Source of the DNA: Cyanobacteriota bacterium
GTDB taxonomy: Bacteria > Cyanobacteriota > Cyanobacteriia > Phormidesmidales > Phormidesmidaceae
DNA: 13,756 nt
Assembly: GCA_027483425.1 (NCBI GenBank)
Contig: JAIXUR010000529.1
Span: forward strand, 1-13,756
Reading direction: 5' to 3'
The notes under the pieces are model-generated. The model was not told the origin of the DNA, ran no database searches, and saw only the letters and a list, made by a program, of their open reading frames with translations. A program made the translations under genes and the position numbers. Shown piece after piece: positions 13,145 through 13,756 of this stretch. Position 1 is the first letter of the stretch, and every line of letters starts with the position of its first letter.

Positions 13145-13210
13145 AGCACTGCTTGCTAAGGGGGGGAAGCTTTGCTCCCCTGCCCTTGGCACCGACCCCT
13201 GGTCCAGCGA
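13145..13210. terminator. Convergent gap with a small GC hairpin
   Basis: 66 bp between pilC and the convergent flavoprotein. GGGGA and TCCCC surround a short inner GC/GC pair with a TTT loop and one bulged A. No clear U-run follows on either strand, so termination here is only suggested. Confidence 0.3.
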
Positions 13211-13756
13211 TTACAGTAGCCCGCCGCTTAACCGCTGAATGGCCCGCTGGGCGACTGTGGCATAGCTAAGCTCGCCGCAAAACACGTTGGCCATGGTGAG
13301 GCTACTGGAGGGGCGCTTGATGCCCACCCGATAGGCGAGGGCGGGAGTCTGGTAAAACAATCGGGCTAGGCGCCGGGCCCACCGCATTTCGTTGCCCCAC
13401 TCCTGGTTGATCACCTGGCTGTAGGTGCTGAGGGCGCGATCGCTGCCAGCAAGGGATTGGACGATCGCCTCTGCAGCCTTGAGCCCGCTGAAAATCGAGG
13501 GGCGAATGCCCTCAACCGTAAAGGGATCGACCACACAGGCGGCCTCCCCCGCCAAGACCGCCCGGTGGGTATGGAGCACCTGGGGGCCATCCCAAACCAG
13601 AATCGGATGACCGAAGTGCTGGACTGTGCTGGCATCTATATCAAACGCGGCAGCATAGTCGGCTACCGGTGTGCGTAGATCTTGTTTGCGCTGGGCCCCA
13701 GTCCTAAAGACACCTCCACCGATGGAATAGCCATCGGCTTTGGGAAAGTTCCAGAG
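13211..13756 (-). CDS. Geranylgeranyl reductase family FAD oxidoreductase, partial (3' end)
   Basis: Only the C-terminal 181 codons are in the window. The frame stays open to the right edge and stops with TAA at 13211-13213. WNFPKADGYSIGGGVFR near the visible start and LAGEAACVVDPFTVEGIRPSIFSGLKA further on match the substrate-side and FAD-contact motifs of the geranylgeranyl reductase / p-hydroxybenzoate hydroxylase group. The N-terminal Rossmann FAD motif (GxGxxG) would lie beyond 13756. Such proteins reduce isoprenoid chains (for example chlorophyll phytyl tails) or related lipids; several paralogues exist in cyanobacteria and I cannot tell which this is. It is probably not ChlP itself, whose motifs differ in detail. 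It is convergent with pilC and not part of that unit. Confidence 0.85.
   Translation of the reverse strand, partial: LWNFPKADGYSIGGGVFRTGAQRKQDLRTPVADYAAAFDIDASTVQHFGHPILVWDGPQVLHTHRAVLAGEAACVVDPFTVEGIRPSIFSGLKAAEAIVQSLAGSDRALSTYSQVINQEWGNEMRWARRLARLFYQTPALAYRVGIKRPSSSLTMANVFCGELSYATVAQRAIQRLSGGLL

Noticed and set aside
13411..13635. Minus-strand frame overlapping the partial flavoprotein
   Set aside because: It lies in a different frame from the reductase, whose frame continues to the window edge with family motifs.
1..13756. CRISPR array, transposase, integrase, toxin-antitoxin or defence genes
   Set aside because: I looked for repeat-spacer spacing, DDE/HUH/integrase motifs and known defence motifs and found none. 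The small RHH-like protein has no toxin partner beside it.

Overview
The window looks like cyanobacterial chromosome. It carries ten exact copies of the cyanobacterial HIP1 octamer GCGATCGC, a DnaK of the type found beside GrpE in cyanobacteria, a DUF2811-like small protein known from cyanobacteria, and the cyanobacterial pilB-pilT-pilC order. The base composition is moderately GC-rich, which would suit a filamentous Leptolyngbya/Nodosilinea-like lineage, but the genus is an inference and was not tested.

Layout. (1) Positions 263-1501 (+) encode a lipoprotein-type PQQ-dependent aldose sugar dehydrogenase. (2) A 74-aa DUF2811-like protein faces it (1530-1754, -). (3) Positions 1755-2474 hold no convincing gene but are rich in structure: a DnaA-box-like site, three TGGGGAAAAC repeats, a 50-bp AT-rich tract, and several hairpins. 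(4) A minus-strand block runs grpE, dnaK, dnaJ, tusA-like, rsgA (8047 down to 2475). dnaJ and the tusA-like gene overlap by 4 nt, and the tusA-like gene and rsgA are 3 nt apart, so these three are probably co-translated. The grpE-dnaK gap (265 bp) contains a perfect 19-bp inverted repeat. (5) A divergent control region (8048-8413) separates the chaperone genes from the type IV pilus motor genes pilB, pilT and pilC (+, 8414-13144). pilC seems to have its own TATAAT promoter with an overlapping inverted repeat. (6) A geranylgeranyl-reductase-family flavoprotein (-) enters from the right edge and ends at 13211.

Functional picture. GrpE, DnaK and DnaJ form one Hsp70 cycle (nucleotide exchange, ATP-driven clamp, client delivery). 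The tusA-like sulfur carrier and the ribosome-assembly GTPase RsgA travel with them. PilB and PilT are the extension and retraction ATPases of a type IV pilus and PilC is the inner-membrane platform they act on; pilus biogenesis supports motility and DNA uptake in cyanobacteria.

Most of the coding content is conserved housekeeping. I see no defence system, CRISPR array, integrase, transposase, tRNA or rRNA. The part least explained by known genes is the 1755-2474 interval, which could be a replication-origin-like region and/or encode a structured RNA. Second to it are the long palindrome in the dnaK leader and the inverted repeat over the pilC promoter.
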